64,000 bases of DNA from an uncultured Rhizobium sp. (GCA_945952415.1 CAMFIF010000009.1:1-64000); one strand, 5' to 3'. Positions 1-9,432 are shown, counted from the first letter of the stretch. The notes: a model not told the origin generated them from the letters alone. Translations and numbers: made by a program.

Positions 1-47
1 CTGCAAAACACTGTTTGATCCCTTGACGCCGAATACAGTCGCTCCCG

Positions 48-76
48 GTCACCGGCGGTCCTCGGCCTCCGGTGAC
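48..76. other. Stem-loop upstream of the first small gene
   Basis: GTCACCGG (48-55) pairs perfectly with CCGGTGAC (69-76) around a 13-base loop. There is no T run, so it is not a clear terminator. It could be the end of a transcript entering from outside the window or a leader hairpin. The function is unknown. Confidence 0.3.
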
Positions 77-102
77 TCCATCTCTATCGGGAGTCAGATG
101 AC

Positions 103-375
103 ATGGATTTCACGGTGCTCTACACATCCTCGCCCGACTGGATCAAGGCGCTGATGGTGATCCTGCCGCATGGAACGCTCCTCGGCATGGTCTGGCTGAT
201 CGCCCGGCGGCCAAGAGGAGTGCTGCCGCCCCTGGTGCCAGCGGCACCCCTGCAGGGACCGTCCCGACCGCCCGTCATGAACCTTTTGCCGCCTGCCCGC
301 GAGCCTCATGATCCCGAAGGGGACGCGCTTGACCTGGTGCTCGAGGACAGGGAACGCACGGCGCGGGAAAGGTGA
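103..375 (+). CDS. Small hypothetical membrane protein (90 aa)
   Basis: No family is recognised. One hydrophobic segment at about residues 13-34 is followed by a basic stretch (RRPR) and then a proline-rich, charged tail, which suggests a single-pass inner-membrane protein with a cytoplasmic tail. A GGGAG stretch lies about 8 bases before the ATG. It runs toward the decarboxylase, which is convergent and ends 54 bases further on. The C-terminal half is of low complexity, so the gene is only moderately supported and could be longer or non-coding. Confidence 0.45.
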   Translation: MDFTVLYTSSPDWIKALMVILPHGTLLGMVWLIARRPRGVLPPLVPAAPLQGPSRPPVMNLLPPAREPHDPEGDALDLVLEDRERTARER

Positions 376-429
376 TCGCAGCCCTCCCCCGATCCTGCCG
401 GGAGAGGTCGTGCGAGAGCCGTGCGGGCA

Positions 430-1872
430 CTATCCCAACGCGGCGGCGATTTCCTCCATCGTGCGCACCGTGCCGTGGATATCATCGAGCGTGGTGCGCG
501 GGTTGATGGTGCACATGCGCAGCACGAGCTTGCCGGACATGACGGTCGGCGAGAGCATGGCATAGCCGCTCATGATGAGGTCGGAGGAAATCTTCGCATT
601 CAGGGCGTCTAGATCCTTTTCCGCCATGCCCTCGACGGTCCAGCGGAAGGTGACGATGCCGAGGCAGGCGGGGGTGATGATCTCCCAGGCGGGGTTCTGG
701 CGAAGCCGCTCCTCCGTCTTCTCCGCCATGCGGATGCCGCCCTCGATCGCCTCGCGGAAGGCGGGGACGCCGAAGGCTTTCAGCGACATCCAGAGCTTCA
801 GCGCGCGGAAGCCGCGGGTGAGCTGGACGCCGTAATCGGAGAAGTTCGGCTGTTCGGCGCTTTCCTCCATGATCTTCAGATATTCGGCCGAAACGCGGAA
901 CGTATCCTTGAGATAGGCCTGATTGCGCACGATGGCGCAGCCCATCTCGTAGGGCTGGAACATCCATTTGTGCGGATCGATGGAGAGCGAATCCGCCCGG
1001 TTCAGCCCGTCGAGCGCCTTGCGGCCGGAGGGCGAGAGCGCGGCACTGCCGCCATAGGCGCCGTCCACATGCATCCATATCCCTTCCGCCGCGCAGAAAT
1101 CGGCAATCTCGTTCAAGGGATCGATGGCACCGGCATTGGTGGTGCCGGCATTGGCGACGACGCAGAAGGGCACGAGGCCCTGCTGGCGGTCGGCGGCGAT
1201 TTTCTGCCGCAGCGCCTCCATGGGCAGGCGGAATTGTGCGTCGGAGGCGATCTTGCGCAGCTGATATTGCTGGAAACCCAGGATCTTCAGGCCCTTGGCC
1301 ACCGAAGAATGGGTCTGGTCGGAGAAATAGACCGTGGCATTGAAGGGGTTGTTGGCGAGCATTTCATGCCGCGCCACCGCAAGGCAGGTCATGTTGGCCA
1401 TGGAGCCGCCTGACACGAAGAGCCCGCCCGCGGTTTCCGGAAATTCGAAGAGCTGGCGCAGCCATTCGATGACGGTGATTTCGATCTGCGCCGAGCCCGA
1501 CGGGCCGATCCAGGCGCCGCAGAAGATGTTGTAGGCGGAGGCCAGCGCATCCGCCATGGCGCCGATGAAATTCGACGGACCCGGCACGAAGGCGAAATTG
1601 CGCGGGTGGTCCTGGTGGGTCATCTGGTCGAGCACGAAGCTCCGGACCTGATCGAGCAGCTGATCGACCGGCACCGCCTCCATGGGCAGCGCCTCGGCCA
1701 GCCCCGCCTTCAGCGACGGCAGGGTGGACGGGGTGGTCACCGGACGGTCCTTGAGGCCGGTGAAGTGATCGAGAATCATGTCGCCGACCTTGGCCATGAT
1801 GCGGCGCATTTCGGCTTCACTGAAAGAGAGCGTCGCGGCCTCGGGCGCGCGGCTTTCAAGGGATGTGGACAT
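430..1872 (-). CDS. PLP-dependent decarboxylase (group II, aromatic-amino-acid type)
   Basis: This 480-residue protein belongs to the group II pyridoxal-phosphate decarboxylases, which include aromatic-L-amino-acid, glutamate and tyrosine decarboxylases. The PLP-binding lysine is in the motif SIDPHKWMF in the middle of the protein, preceded by HVDGAYGG, where the Asp binds the pyridine nitrogen. A TNAGAIDP segment and the large-domain VSGGSMANM segment also fit. The ATG at 1872 has GGAGGAA a few bases upstream; an in-frame start 37 codons earlier lacks a ribosome site. The substrate (tryptophan, tyrosine, DOPA or another amino acid) cannot be told from sequence. No transporter or amine-metabolism gene is adjacent. 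Confidence 0.88.
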   Translation of the reverse strand: MSTSLESRAPEAATLSFSEAEMRRIMAKVGDMILDHFTGLKDRPVTTPSTLPSLKAGLAEALPMEAVPVDQLLDQVRSFVLDQMTHQDHPRNFAFVPGPSNFIGAMADALASAYNIFCGAWIGPSGSAQIEITVIEWLRQLFEFPETAGGLFVSGGSMANMTCLAVARHEMLANNPFNATVYFSDQTHSSVAKGLKILGFQQYQLRKIASDAQFRLPMEALRQKIAADRQQGLVPFCVVANAGTTNAGAIDPLNEIADFCAAEGIWMHVDGAYGGSAALSPSGRKALDGLNRADSLSIDPHKWMFQPYEMGCAIVRNQAYLKDTFRVSAEYLKIMEESAEQPNFSDYGVQLTRGFRALKLWMSLKAFGVPAFREAIEGGIRMAEKTEERLRQNPAWEIITPACLGIVTFRWTVEGMAEKDLDALNAKISSDLIMSGYAMLSPTVMSGKLVLRMCTINPRTTLDDIHGTVRTMEEIAAALG

Positions 1873-2392
1873 TGGCTGTTCCTCCGGCCCTCTCGCACGA
1901 CGGGAAAGGGCGATATTTCGAAAGCCGCAGAGTGGCCATTGCCGGAGGGGAAAGGCAAGATGTCGGGCGAAATTTTGTTTCACATGTTAACAATAATCCT
2001 GCGTGCTACGGGAGCTGACCGCGCAGCCGTCCGGCCTCGCGAGGGGGCGCAAGGCCGGACCGCGGGGCCTGGCGGGAGGACGGGGGTGGGTAATCCCGCC
2101 GCAGGCTGGGCTGGCGCATGCGGTCGGGATATCGCTCGCCACGAGCGTTCCGCATGCTCCCGTGAGCGGATGGCGCGGACGACCCATGCCCGGCCCTGTT
2201 TCTGCCGGGGGATCGCCGCCATCCGTCTTGCCCATCCGCCAGCCAATGCAGCCCGCCGCGGGGATTCGGGCAAGAAAGATCCGGCGGGGGACCGGGTTGA
2301 GGGGGCGAGCGGCGATTTTTTCGACCAATGGCTGAAAAGCACCGACGAACGTGCCTCGACAGGCGCGCGTCGCCGGGCAATGATCGGCGGCG
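1873..2392. other. Gene-poor interval between divergent genes
   Basis: This stretch of 520 bases separates the decarboxylase from the divergent sensor kinase. It must hold both promoters. The open frames across it are arginine/proline-rich and resemble no protein family, so they look like GC shadows. I see no repeat, RNA gene or clear terminator. Confidence 0.5.
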
Positions 2393-3502
2393 ATGACCCT
2401 CTCCGAGCCCATGCCCTTCGCCCGGCCGCTGACGCGCGCCGACATGTCCCACGAAAGCGCTCCGCCGATCTTCGGCCCGGAGGTGCGGGTGCTGGCCGCC
2501 TGCTTTGCGGGGATGCTGTTTCTGGTCGCCAGCCTGGTCTTCTGGGTGGCGGGGGTGGATCCCGTTCAGTCGGCATTCGGCAAGCTTGTGGCCATTGCCG
2601 GCGATGCCACGCTTGCCGGTCTCATCACCCTTGTCCTGTGGCGCATCCGGGCCTGGCCGCTTGGCTGGAAGGCGCTCACCGCCTGCCTGCTCTCGCTCGC
2701 CGCCTCGCCCGTCTCGGCCCTCATCGACTGGAGCATCAGCACCTGGTGCATGTGGCCGCAGCTGGCGCCCATCGTGCCCGCCTATGTGGCGCAGGTGGTG
2801 ATCTTCAGCACGTCGGAGCTTTTCGGATGGTCCTGTCTCTACCTTGCCCTGCAATATAGTGCCGAATTGCGCGACCGGGAGCGGCGGCTTGCGGCGCTGC
2901 GCGAGGAAGCACTTTCGGCACAGATGCGGGCGCTGCATTACCAGATCAACCCGCATTTCCTGTTCAACACGCTGAATTCCATTGCCGGTCTGGTGGAGGA
3001 AGGGGCGAATGGCCCGGCCCGGGAAATGGCGCTCCGGCTTGCGGGCTTCCTGCGCCGCACCATCTCGCTGGATCCCATGACCGACATGGCGCTTCAGGAG
3101 GAGATCGATTTGCAGCGGGCCTATCTCGGCATCGAGGAGGCGCGCTTTTCCGACCGGATGACGCTTTCCGTGGAGATCGATCCGGCTGTGCGGACCGTCC
3201 GCGTACCGGCGCTCATTCTCCAGCCGCTGGTTGAAAATGCGGTGAAGCACGGCATTGCCCGCACGCCCGGCCCTGCAACACTGCAGATCGGTGCCGGATG
3301 GGCGGCTGACGGGCGGCTTCGCCTCTTCGTGGAAAACAGCGTGCCGGTCGAGGGGGCTGATCCGGCGGATGGGCTCGGCATCGGCCTTGCAAATGTACGA
3401 AACCGGCTTGAGGCCCGGTTCGGTTCCGCGGCGGAATGCCGTATCCTCGTCTCGGAGCCCGGGCGAAACCGGGTCGAACTTCTGCTTCCGGTTTCCGCAT
3501 GA
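2393..3502 (+). CDS. LytS-type sensor histidine kinase
   Basis: A 369-residue kinase of the His_kinase (PF06580) class. The first about 150 residues contain four hydrophobic segments that would anchor it in the inner membrane, with no large periplasmic sensor domain. Then comes a short linker helix and the phospho-acceptor box HYQINPHFLFNTLNSI, whose His in PHFLFN is the usual phosphorylation site. The ATP-binding domain has the N box (LVENAVKHG) and G box (GIGLANVRNRL). Its stop overlaps the ATG of the response regulator by four bases (ATGA), so the two form one operon. The start is uncertain because no good ribosome site is seen; ATGs at 2411 and 2444 are alternatives. The signal sensed is unknown. 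Confidence 0.85.
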   Translation: MTLSEPMPFARPLTRADMSHESAPPIFGPEVRVLAACFAGMLFLVASLVFWVAGVDPVQSAFGKLVAIAGDATLAGLITLVLWRIRAWPLGWKALTACLLSLAASPVSALIDWSISTWCMWPQLAPIVPAYVAQVVIFSTSELFGWSCLYLALQYSAELRDRERRLAALREEALSAQMRALHYQINPHFLFNTLNSIAGLVEEGANGPAREMALRLAGFLRRTISLDPMTDMALQEEIDLQRAYLGIEEARFSDRMTLSVEIDPAVRTVRVPALILQPLVENAVKHGIARTPGPATLQIGAGWAADGRLRLFVENSVPVEGADPADGLGIGLANVRNRLEARFGSAAECRILVSEPGRNRVELLLPVSA

Positions 3503-4293
3503 ACGGCCCGCCTCCCCTTTCCGTGCTGGTTGTCGATGACGAGCTGATTGCCCGGCGGCGGCTGGTGCGGCTTCTCAAGGCCATTGACGGCGTAACCATT
3601 GCCGGAGAGGCGGGCGATGTGGCCTCGGCCATCGCGGCGGTGGAGACGCTTGACCCCGACCTGATGCTCCTCGACGTGCAGATGCCCGGCGGCGACGGCT
3701 TCGATGTCATCGAGCGGCTGGGGACGCGCTCGCCGCCAGTCATCTTCGTGACCGCTTTCGATCATCATGCGTTGCGCGCCTTCGACATCGAGGCGGTGGA
3801 TTATGTGACGAAGCCCGTGGACGGGCAGCGGCTCGCCCAGGCGATCCGCCGGGCGCGCCTGGCAATCGACGAGCGTGGGCGGGAGGAGGAGATCGGCGCG
3901 CTTCTCGCCACCGTCGAGGCGCTCCGCCAGTCGCTGCGGCAAGTGCAGCGGCCGGCGCATTTCTTCTGGGTGAAGAGCCGCGGCGCCCAGCAGCGGGTGA
4001 GCGTGGAGGCGGTCGATTATGTGGAAGCGGAGCGTGACTATGTGCGGCTTCACACGGGCGGCCAGTCGCATCTCGTGTCGGACAATCTCTCGGCAGTGGA
4101 AAACCGCCTGGCGCCGCTCGGCTTCCTGCGCATCCACCGCAGCACGCTGGTCCGGGCAGACGGCATTCGCGAACTGGTGCAGGGCCGCTACGGCTCCTGG
4201 TCGCTGCGGCTTGCGGATGGCACGGAGCTGCGTGTCGGCCGCACCTATGCGGCCGCGGTCCGCCGGGCGCTGGACCTGAAGGTCAAGGCCTGA
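3499..4293 (+). CDS. LytTR-family response regulator
   Basis: A 264-residue response regulator. The receiver domain (about 7-120) has the acidic pair VVDDE, the phospho-acceptor Asp59 in LMLLDVQMP, the Thr in FVTAF and the Lys in VTKPV. The C-terminal LytTR DNA-binding domain (about 160-260) shows the typical VDYVEAERDYVRLHT and FLRIHRSTLV segments. Translation starts at the ATG that overlaps the kinase stop codon. LytTR regulators usually bind direct repeats near their own or membrane-function promoters. The target here is not visible, and secDF lies convergent downstream. Confidence 0.88.
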   Translation: MNGPPPLSVLVVDDELIARRRLVRLLKAIDGVTIAGEAGDVASAIAAVETLDPDLMLLDVQMPGGDGFDVIERLGTRSPPVIFVTAFDHHALRAFDIEAVDYVTKPVDGQRLAQAIRRARLAIDERGREEEIGALLATVEALRQSLRQVQRPAHFFWVKSRGAQQRVSVEAVDYVEAERDYVRLHTGGQSHLVSDNLSAVENRLAPLGFLRIHRSTLVRADGIRELVQGRYGSWSLRLADGTELRVGRTYAAAVRRALDLKVKA

Positions 4294-4351
4294 GCGGATG
4301 GGTCCGGGGCCGCCGCATGGGCGCCCCCGGCTGTTACATATGGCACGGCCG

Positions 4352-6874
4352 TCAGGCTTCCGCCGGTGCCGAAGCAGGCTCGGCGGCTGCCGGTGCCGCG
4401 TGGCGCTTTCTCCAGTCGCCCAGAAACAGCAGGATCGGTGCTGCGATGAAGACCGAGGAAACGGCGGCCACGAAGATGCCGAAGACCATGGGAATCGCGA
4501 AGCTCGATACCGCGCTGCCGCCCCAGATCGCCATGGGCAGCATGGCGAGGAAGGCGGTGAGCGAGGTATAGATACTGCGCCCCAGCGTTTCGTTGATCGA
4601 CTTGTCGATCACGTCGCGCAGCGGCATCGCCTTGTAGAGGCGCATGTTTTCACGCATCCGGTCATAGACCACCACCTTGTCGTTCACCGAATAGCCGACG
4701 AGCGTCAGGAGGGCGGCGATGGCCGTCAGGTTGAAATCGAGCCCCGTCAGCGCGAAGAAGCCGAGCGATTTCGTGACGTCCAGAATGAGGGTGGCGATCG
4801 CCCCCACGGCAAAGGGCCATTCGAAGCGGGCCCAGATGTAGACGAGCATGGCGAGCGAGGCGAGAACCACCGCAATGATGCCGGCGGTTGCCAGCTCGCC
4901 CGATACTTTCGGCCCCACCACTTCGGTCTGGACGATGGTGGCGTCCTTTTCGGTGGCGGTGATCTGCTGCTTGAGCTTGCCGAGCGCTGCGGTCTGCGCC
5001 TCCTCGCCGCCGGCCTGGCGTTCGGCGCGGATGAGCACGCGGTTATCCCCGGCGGCCTGGAGGGTGATTTCCCCGAGGTTCATCCCTTCGAGATCGTGGC
5101 GAAGCGCTGCAAGATCGGGCGCGCCCTCCGTCTTCACTTCCAGCTGGATGCCGCCCCGGAAATCCACGCCGTAATTCAGGCCCGGCTTCACGAAGAGCAC
5201 CAGCGAGGCAATGGAGAGGAAGGCGGAAATGCCGAGCCCGAGGAAGCGGGCATTCATGAAGCGGATATTGGTGCCATCGGGAATGAGCTTGATGGGCAGC
5301 AACGGGAGGATGCGGATTTCCTTCAGCTTCCAGCGGGAGGCAATGGCGACCATGAGCACCCGCACGATGGAAACGGCGGTGAACATGGAGATGAGAATGC
5401 CGAGCCCCATGGTGACGGCAAAGCCGCGCACCGGGCCGCTGCCGAAATAGAAGAGCAGCGTGGTGGCGATCAGCGCGGTCATGTTGCTGTCGACGATGGT
5501 GGCATAGGCGCGGGAGAAGCCGGCATCGATGGCGGCCAGCGCCGAGCGCCCCTTGCCGGTTTCCTCGCGGATGCGCTCGTTGATCAGCACGTTTGCATCG
5601 ACCGCAAGACCGATGCCGAGGACGATCCCGGCAATGCCGGGCAGCGTCAGCGTTGCCCCCACCAGCGTCAGGCCGGCAAAGGTCAGCACCACGTTGAGCG
5701 CCAGCGCCGCATTGGCCAGCAGGCCCCACCAGCCATAGAGAAGCAGGATGAAGCCGACGACGAGGGCAAAGCCGATGAGGCCGGTTTCCACGCCCTTGCG
5801 GATCGCATCCGCACCGAGATCGGCGCCGACGGTGCGTTCCTCGATGACGGTGAGCTTGGCAGGCAGGGCCCCTGCCCTGAGCATGGCGGCGAGCGTGTTG
5901 GCGCTTTCGGCGGTGAAGCTGCCGGAAATCTGGCCGGAACCGCCGGTGATCGGCTCGCGGATGACCGGCGCGCTCAGCACCTTGTCGTCAAGCACGATGG
6001 CGAAGGGATGGCCGACATTCTGACGGGTGATTTCCGCAAAGCGGGCGGCACCGGCATTGTCGAAGCGGAAGGAGACGACGGGCTCGTTGGTCTGCGGCTC
6101 GAAATTCACCCGCGCATCGGAGAGCCGGTCGCCGGAAAGCTCGACGCGGTCGAGAACCGGATAGGTGCGCCCCTCCTCATCCTTCATCAGCGAGACGCCG
6201 GGGCCGGGATTGGAATCGTCGGACAGGAGGTGGAAGGACATTTTCGCGGTGGAGCCGAGCAGCTGGCGCAGGCGCGTGGGATCCTGCGCGCCGGGAAGCT
6301 GGACGAGAATGCGGTTTGCGCCGACGCGCTGGATGGTGGGTTCGGAAACACCCACCTGGTCCACGCGCTGGCGGATGACTTCGAGGCTCTGGGTGACCGC
6401 GTGGTCGAGCGCTTCGGCGCGCCCGGCATCCGTCATCCCGACCAGGAGCTGGCCCGGGGTTCCGGCGGTGATATCGAGATCGGCCTGGCCGGCGGAAAGG
6501 CCGGAGGCTACCGGCGAGACGAGCTTTTTCAGCGCCTCGCGGGCGGCATCGGCCTCAGCCGGATCGGCAAGCGTGACGGCAAGCTGGCTTGCCTTCACCT
6601 GAAAGCCGGTCGCGCGGATATTGGCATCGCGCAGCAGCTGGCGCGCCTCGCGCTGGTAGCCCTGCATCCGCTCCTTCACGAGATCGGTTTCATCCACTTC
6701 GAGCACGAGATGGGCGCCGCCCCTCAGATCGAGGCCCAGCGACACCTGGGAATGGGGCAGGAAGGACGGCCATTTCTCGAGCATGGCGGGGGAGAGAATA
6801 TTGGGCAGGGCCACGAGAAAGCCCATGAGAATGATGGCCACATAGGTGACCACGAGGGAACGCGGTGTGCGCAT
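4352..6874 (-). CDS. secDF: Fused protein-export membrane protein SecDF
   Basis: An 840-residue fusion of SecD and SecF, the RND-like partners of SecYEG that use the proton gradient to help pull exported proteins across the inner membrane. The SecD half begins with one membrane helix and the motif GLDLRGGAHLVLEVDE, then a large periplasmic P1 region and the PGIAGIVLGIGLAVDANVLI membrane block. The SecF half starts at about residue 530 with its own helix and the GVDFRGG motif, and ends with GYSVNDKVVVYDRMREN and TSLTAFLAMLP. An AGGA lies about 10 bases before the ATG. yajC is not adjacent. Two-gene secD/secF arrangements are common elsewhere; fusions occur in several rhizobia. Confidence 0.93.
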   Translation of the reverse strand: MRTPRSLVVTYVAIILMGFLVALPNILSPAMLEKWPSFLPHSQVSLGLDLRGGAHLVLEVDETDLVKERMQGYQREARQLLRDANIRATGFQVKASQLAVTLADPAEADAAREALKKLVSPVASGLSAGQADLDITAGTPGQLLVGMTDAGRAEALDHAVTQSLEVIRQRVDQVGVSEPTIQRVGANRILVQLPGAQDPTRLRQLLGSTAKMSFHLLSDDSNPGPGVSLMKDEEGRTYPVLDRVELSGDRLSDARVNFEPQTNEPVVSFRFDNAGAARFAEITRQNVGHPFAIVLDDKVLSAPVIREPITGGSGQISGSFTAESANTLAAMLRAGALPAKLTVIEERTVGADLGADAIRKGVETGLIGFALVVGFILLLYGWWGLLANAALALNVVLTFAGLTLVGATLTLPGIAGIVLGIGLAVDANVLINERIREETGKGRSALAAIDAGFSRAYATIVDSNMTALIATTLLFYFGSGPVRGFAVTMGLGILISMFTAVSIVRVLMVAIASRWKLKEIRILPLLPIKLIPDGTNIRFMNARFLGLGISAFLSIASLVLFVKPGLNYGVDFRGGIQLEVKTEGAPDLAALRHDLEGMNLGEITLQAAGDNRVLIRAERQAGGEEAQTAALGKLKQQITATEKDATIVQTEVVGPKVSGELATAGIIAVVLASLAMLVYIWARFEWPFAVGAIATLILDVTKSLGFFALTGLDFNLTAIAALLTLVGYSVNDKVVVYDRMRENMRLYKAMPLRDVIDKSINETLGRSIYTSLTAFLAMLPMAIWGGSAVSSFAIPMVFGIFVAAVSSVFIAAPILLFLGDWRKRHAAPAAAEPASAPAEA

Positions 6875-6955
6875 CGCATCAATCCTGTTCGACGGCCAGG
6901 GCACGCGGCGGGCGGCCGCGCGGCATCCGGAACCGGTTTCAATAGGGGGAAAAGA

Positions 6956-7372
6956 TCAGGTAAGGCGGATCGCCGGCGGTGCCCGCGGCTCGGGCCTCAG
7001 ATGGGGTCGCCAGCCGCGCGGGGCCTCGAGGGCGCCGCCGCCCGCCGGACTGCTTCTCTCCGGCGCCCGGCTTTCCGGGAGGAGCGGCAGAAGACCGACG
7101 CCATCGGCGGCAAGAACCGGTTTCGGCTGGGGACGCGGCGCATGGGCTATGCGGCCGCTTTCCTGCCGCGACAGGAGGAAGGGACGAAGCTGGCCCTCGC
7201 TGCGATCGAGCGCCTGGCCGGCCTGGCGGGCAAGCCCGCCGCCCTTGAGCCCCGCACCGGCGAGCGACAGGAGAAGCGCGAGGATGGCGAAGAGAACGGG
7301 ACCCACGACAGAGGCCCTGCCGCGAAGGGCAGCGGGCTTCCGCATCCGGTCCTCAGGGCTTTTCTCGTCCAT
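6956..7372 (-). CDS. Hypothetical single-pass membrane protein
   Basis: A weakly supported gene of about 138 residues. The only protein-like feature is a hydrophobic segment (VGPVLFAILALLLSLAGAGL) near the N terminus after a basic patch. The remainder is rich in Arg, Pro and Ala. It lies upstream of secDF on the same strand, with 81 bases between its stop and the secDF start. The ATG at 7372 or one at 7345 could begin it. It may be a small membrane protein with a low-complexity tail or a chance frame. Confidence 0.3.
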   Translation of the reverse strand: MDEKSPEDRMRKPAALRGRASVVGPVLFAILALLLSLAGAGLKGGGLARQAGQALDRSEGQLRPFLLSRQESGRIAHAPRPQPKPVLAADGVGLLPLLPESRAPERSSPAGGGALEAPRGWRPHLRPEPRAPPAIRLT

Positions 7373-7529
7373 CACGCAGCTCAACCTCTATACCCCCCGT
7401 CCTTACAGGGTCGGGATGGCAAATGCCAACAAACTTCGCCTTAGGCATGGAAAAGACCGGAAAAGGCGCGTAAAATCCCGCTCCGAACTCCGCCCTTCCT
7501 CAAGAATTTAAGGATCCCTCACGGGAAAG

Positions 7530-7549
7530 GGGTATTTTTACCCTATAAT
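7530..7549 (+). promoter_or_regulatory. Candidate operator/promoter of the LuxR-type gene
   Basis: A perfect inverted repeat GGGTA-TTTT-TACCC (7530-7543) is followed directly by TATAAT (7544-7549), a good -10 hexamer, 58 bases before the LuxR-type start. No convincing -35 is seen. A repressor or activator site touching the -10 would fit, but this is inference. Confidence 0.4.
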
Positions 7550-7606
7550 AAAGCCGCGCCAACCGGGCTATAACAGCAGCGAACCGATTGATTTTGTTTG
7601 CTGAGC

Positions 7607-8299
7607 ATGAGACGAGAAACACCGTTTGAGAACATCGTCCGGCGTTTGACCGATGCCTGGATCATGACCAGCCCGACCCAGCCTGCCCGGCCGGAAACCG
7701 TCTATGGCAGCGTTCTCGATCTTCTTTCGCTGAAGATGCGGCTGACGCTCTTTCGCGTCGAAGGCAGCGATCCCCTCAAATGGCCGATGATCGCGATCCG
7801 GCATTCCGGCTTCAAGAGCCGCATTCTCAACATCAATTCGCTCTTTGCCGATTGCCGGATCGGCGAGTTCAAGGACCGCCAATATATGGAAGAGGCGGTC
7901 ATTCCGCGGCTGATGGAGGTGATGAGCCGCCAGCAGCCCAGCGTGGAACTGGTGAAGACCAAGCTGCTCGGCATCAATCTCGGCTATGACCGCATTCTTC
8001 TGCCGCAGAAGAACCAGCATGGCTCGGAATGGATCATTTCCTCCTCCTATGCGCAGTTCCTGCTGAGCTCGCCGCAGCGACTGGACAAGCCCGATGTGGG
8101 AGACGAGGCGATTCTTCAGCTGCTGATGGAGGGCGCGACCGCCAAGGAAATCGCCCAGACGCTGGAAATCTCCTATCGCACGGTGGAACACCGGCTGGAG
8201 CGGATCAAGCAGCGCTATGGCGCGCGCAACAATGTGCATCTCGTGGCCATGCTGATGGCGACACGCATTGCAAACGACCGGTCGCAATCGAGAAGCTGA
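7607..8299 (+). CDS. LuxR-type helix-turn-helix transcriptional regulator
   Basis: A 230-residue regulator. The C-terminal 65 residues form a GerE/LuxR helix-turn-helix (EGATAKEIAQTLEISYRT, then VEHRLERIKQRYGARNN). The N-terminal 150 residues do not match a receiver or an autoinducer-binding domain that I can recognise. They contain hydrophobic and basic stretches and may be a degenerate PAS-like sensor. The ATG at 7607 has no obvious ribosome site, and a TTG three codons earlier is possible. The next gene downstream on the same strand is hchA, 153 bases away and preceded by its own palindrome, so this protein is a plausible regulator of it. Confidence 0.75.
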   Translation: MRRETPFENIVRRLTDAWIMTSPTQPARPETVYGSVLDLLSLKMRLTLFRVEGSDPLKWPMIAIRHSGFKSRILNINSLFADCRIGEFKDRQYMEEAVIPRLMEVMSRQQPSVELVKTKLLGINLGYDRILLPQKNQHGSEWIISSSYAQFLLSSPQRLDKPDVGDEAILQLLMEGATAKEIAQTLEISYRTVEHRLERIKQRYGARNNVHLVAMLMATRIANDRSQSRS

Positions 8300-8372
8300 C
8301 CAGGCGGGCACGCCTCGCCCGCAGGCAGGGGCGGCGGTTTCCCGCAGCGCCCCCCGAAAATCACGCCATGAT

Positions 8373-8388
8373 TGAGGGAAAACCCTCA
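8373..8388 (+). promoter_or_regulatory. Palindrome upstream of hchA
   Basis: TGAGGG-AAAA-CCCTCA is a perfect six-base inverted repeat 65 bases before the hchA start. The architecture (GGG, four A/T bases, CCC) resembles the repeat at 7530-7543 upstream of the neighbouring LuxR-type gene. It may be an operator. There is no T run to make it a terminator of the preceding gene. Confidence 0.35.
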
Positions 8389-8452
8389 TTCCCGTAGGAG
8401 AGGCAAAGCTTTATTTCGAACTTGTCGTTTTAAACATATAGAAGGAATTCAG

Positions 8453-9310
8453 ATGAGCAACGACAAGCTCCCCCAGCCGGATGCGGCAGAACACAATGCC
8501 TTCTTCCCCTCCGCCTACTCGCTCAGCCAGTTCACGGCGCCGAAATCCGATCTTTCCGGAGCGGATTACCAGCCCTATCAGGGCAAGAAATGGAAGGTGC
8601 TGATGATCGCCGCCGACGAGCGCTACCTCGCGATGGACAATGGCACGCTCTTTTCCACCGGCAACCATCCGATCGAGACCCTTCTGCCGATGTATCATCT
8701 GGTAAAGGCGGGCTTCGAAATCGATGTCGCCACGCTCTCCGGCAATCCGGTGAAATTCGAGCTCTGGGCCATGCCGCGGGAGGACAAGGAGGTCCAGTGG
8801 CTGTACGAGACCTATCTCGAAAAATTCCGGGCGCCGGCAAAGCTCGAGGACATCCTTCGCACGCTCGACGATCAGTCGCCCTATCTCGGCCTCTTCATTC
8901 CGGGCGGTCATGGTGCGCTGATCGGCCTTCCGGAGAGCGATGCGGTGAAGCAGGCCCTGGTCTGGGCGATGAAGAACGATCGCCATGTGATCTCGCTTTG
9001 CCATGGGCCTGCCGCCTTTCTGGCCGCAGGCCGCGGCGAAACGCCGGAAGGCAATGTCTTCAGCGGCTACCGGATCTGTGCCTTCCCCGACAGCGCCGAC
9101 CGCCAGACCCCCGATATCGGCTACATGCCCGGTCATCTCACCTGGTATTTCGGCGAGCGTCTCTCCGCCATGGGCGTGCATATCGAAAATGAGGGCGTGA
9201 CGGGCCAGACCCATCAGGACCGCAAGGTGATCACCGGCGACAGTCCCTATGCTTCGAATGCGGTGGGCAAGCTTGCCGCCGCGGCGCTGCTTGCGGAAGC
9301 CGCCCGCTGA
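8453..9310 (+). CDS. hchA: Glyoxalase III / Hsp31-type protein (HchA)
   Basis: A 285-residue DJ-1/PfpI superfamily protein close in length to E. coli HchA (283 aa). HchA converts methylglyoxal to D-lactate without glutathione and has been reported as a holding chaperone and deglycase. The nucleophilic elbow is [11 protein letters not shown] with the catalytic Cys, and [13 protein letters not shown] is the conserved Gly-rich loop. The N-terminal [19 protein letters not shown] stretch and [11 protein letters not shown] match the HchA branch rather than shorter YajL-like members. GAAGGAATTC precedes the ATG at 8453. It lies between two LuxR-type regulators on the same strand, so carbonyl or stationary-phase stress control is plausible. 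Confidence 0.9.
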   Translation: MSNDKLPQPDAAEHNAFFPSAYSLSQFTAPKSDLSGADYQPYQGKKWKVLMIAADERYLAMDNGTLFSTGNHPIETLLPMYHLVKAGFEIDVATLSGNPVKFELWAMPREDKEVQWLYETYLEKFRAPAKLEDILRTLDDQSPYLGLFIPGGHGALIGLPESDAVKQALVWAMKNDRHVISLCHGPAAFLAAGRGETPEGNVFSGYRICAFPDSADRQTPDIGYMPGHLTWYFGERLSAMGVHIENEGVTGQTHQDRKVITGDSPYASNAVGKLAAAALLAEAAR

Positions 9311-9432
9311 CGGCAGGATGCGTCTTCGCCCCGCATGTCTACCCGCAAGGGGCGGTGCGGGGCGAGGTTGCGGCGCGCGGGCGGCCCACTGCCGCCCCTT
9401 TCCCTCCCCTCGTCGCCGGAGCAGACAGAACC

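Noticed and set aside
1980..2576. Minus-strand and plus-strand frames between the decarboxylase and the kinase
   Set aside because: Arg/Pro/Ala-rich composition, no ribosome site, and no conserved motif.
4298..7444. 1048-codon open frame on the plus strand across secDF
   Set aside because: It is antisense to a clear SecDF gene and is rich in His, Gly, Glu and Arg as expected from the complement of GC-rich codons. It has no family likeness.
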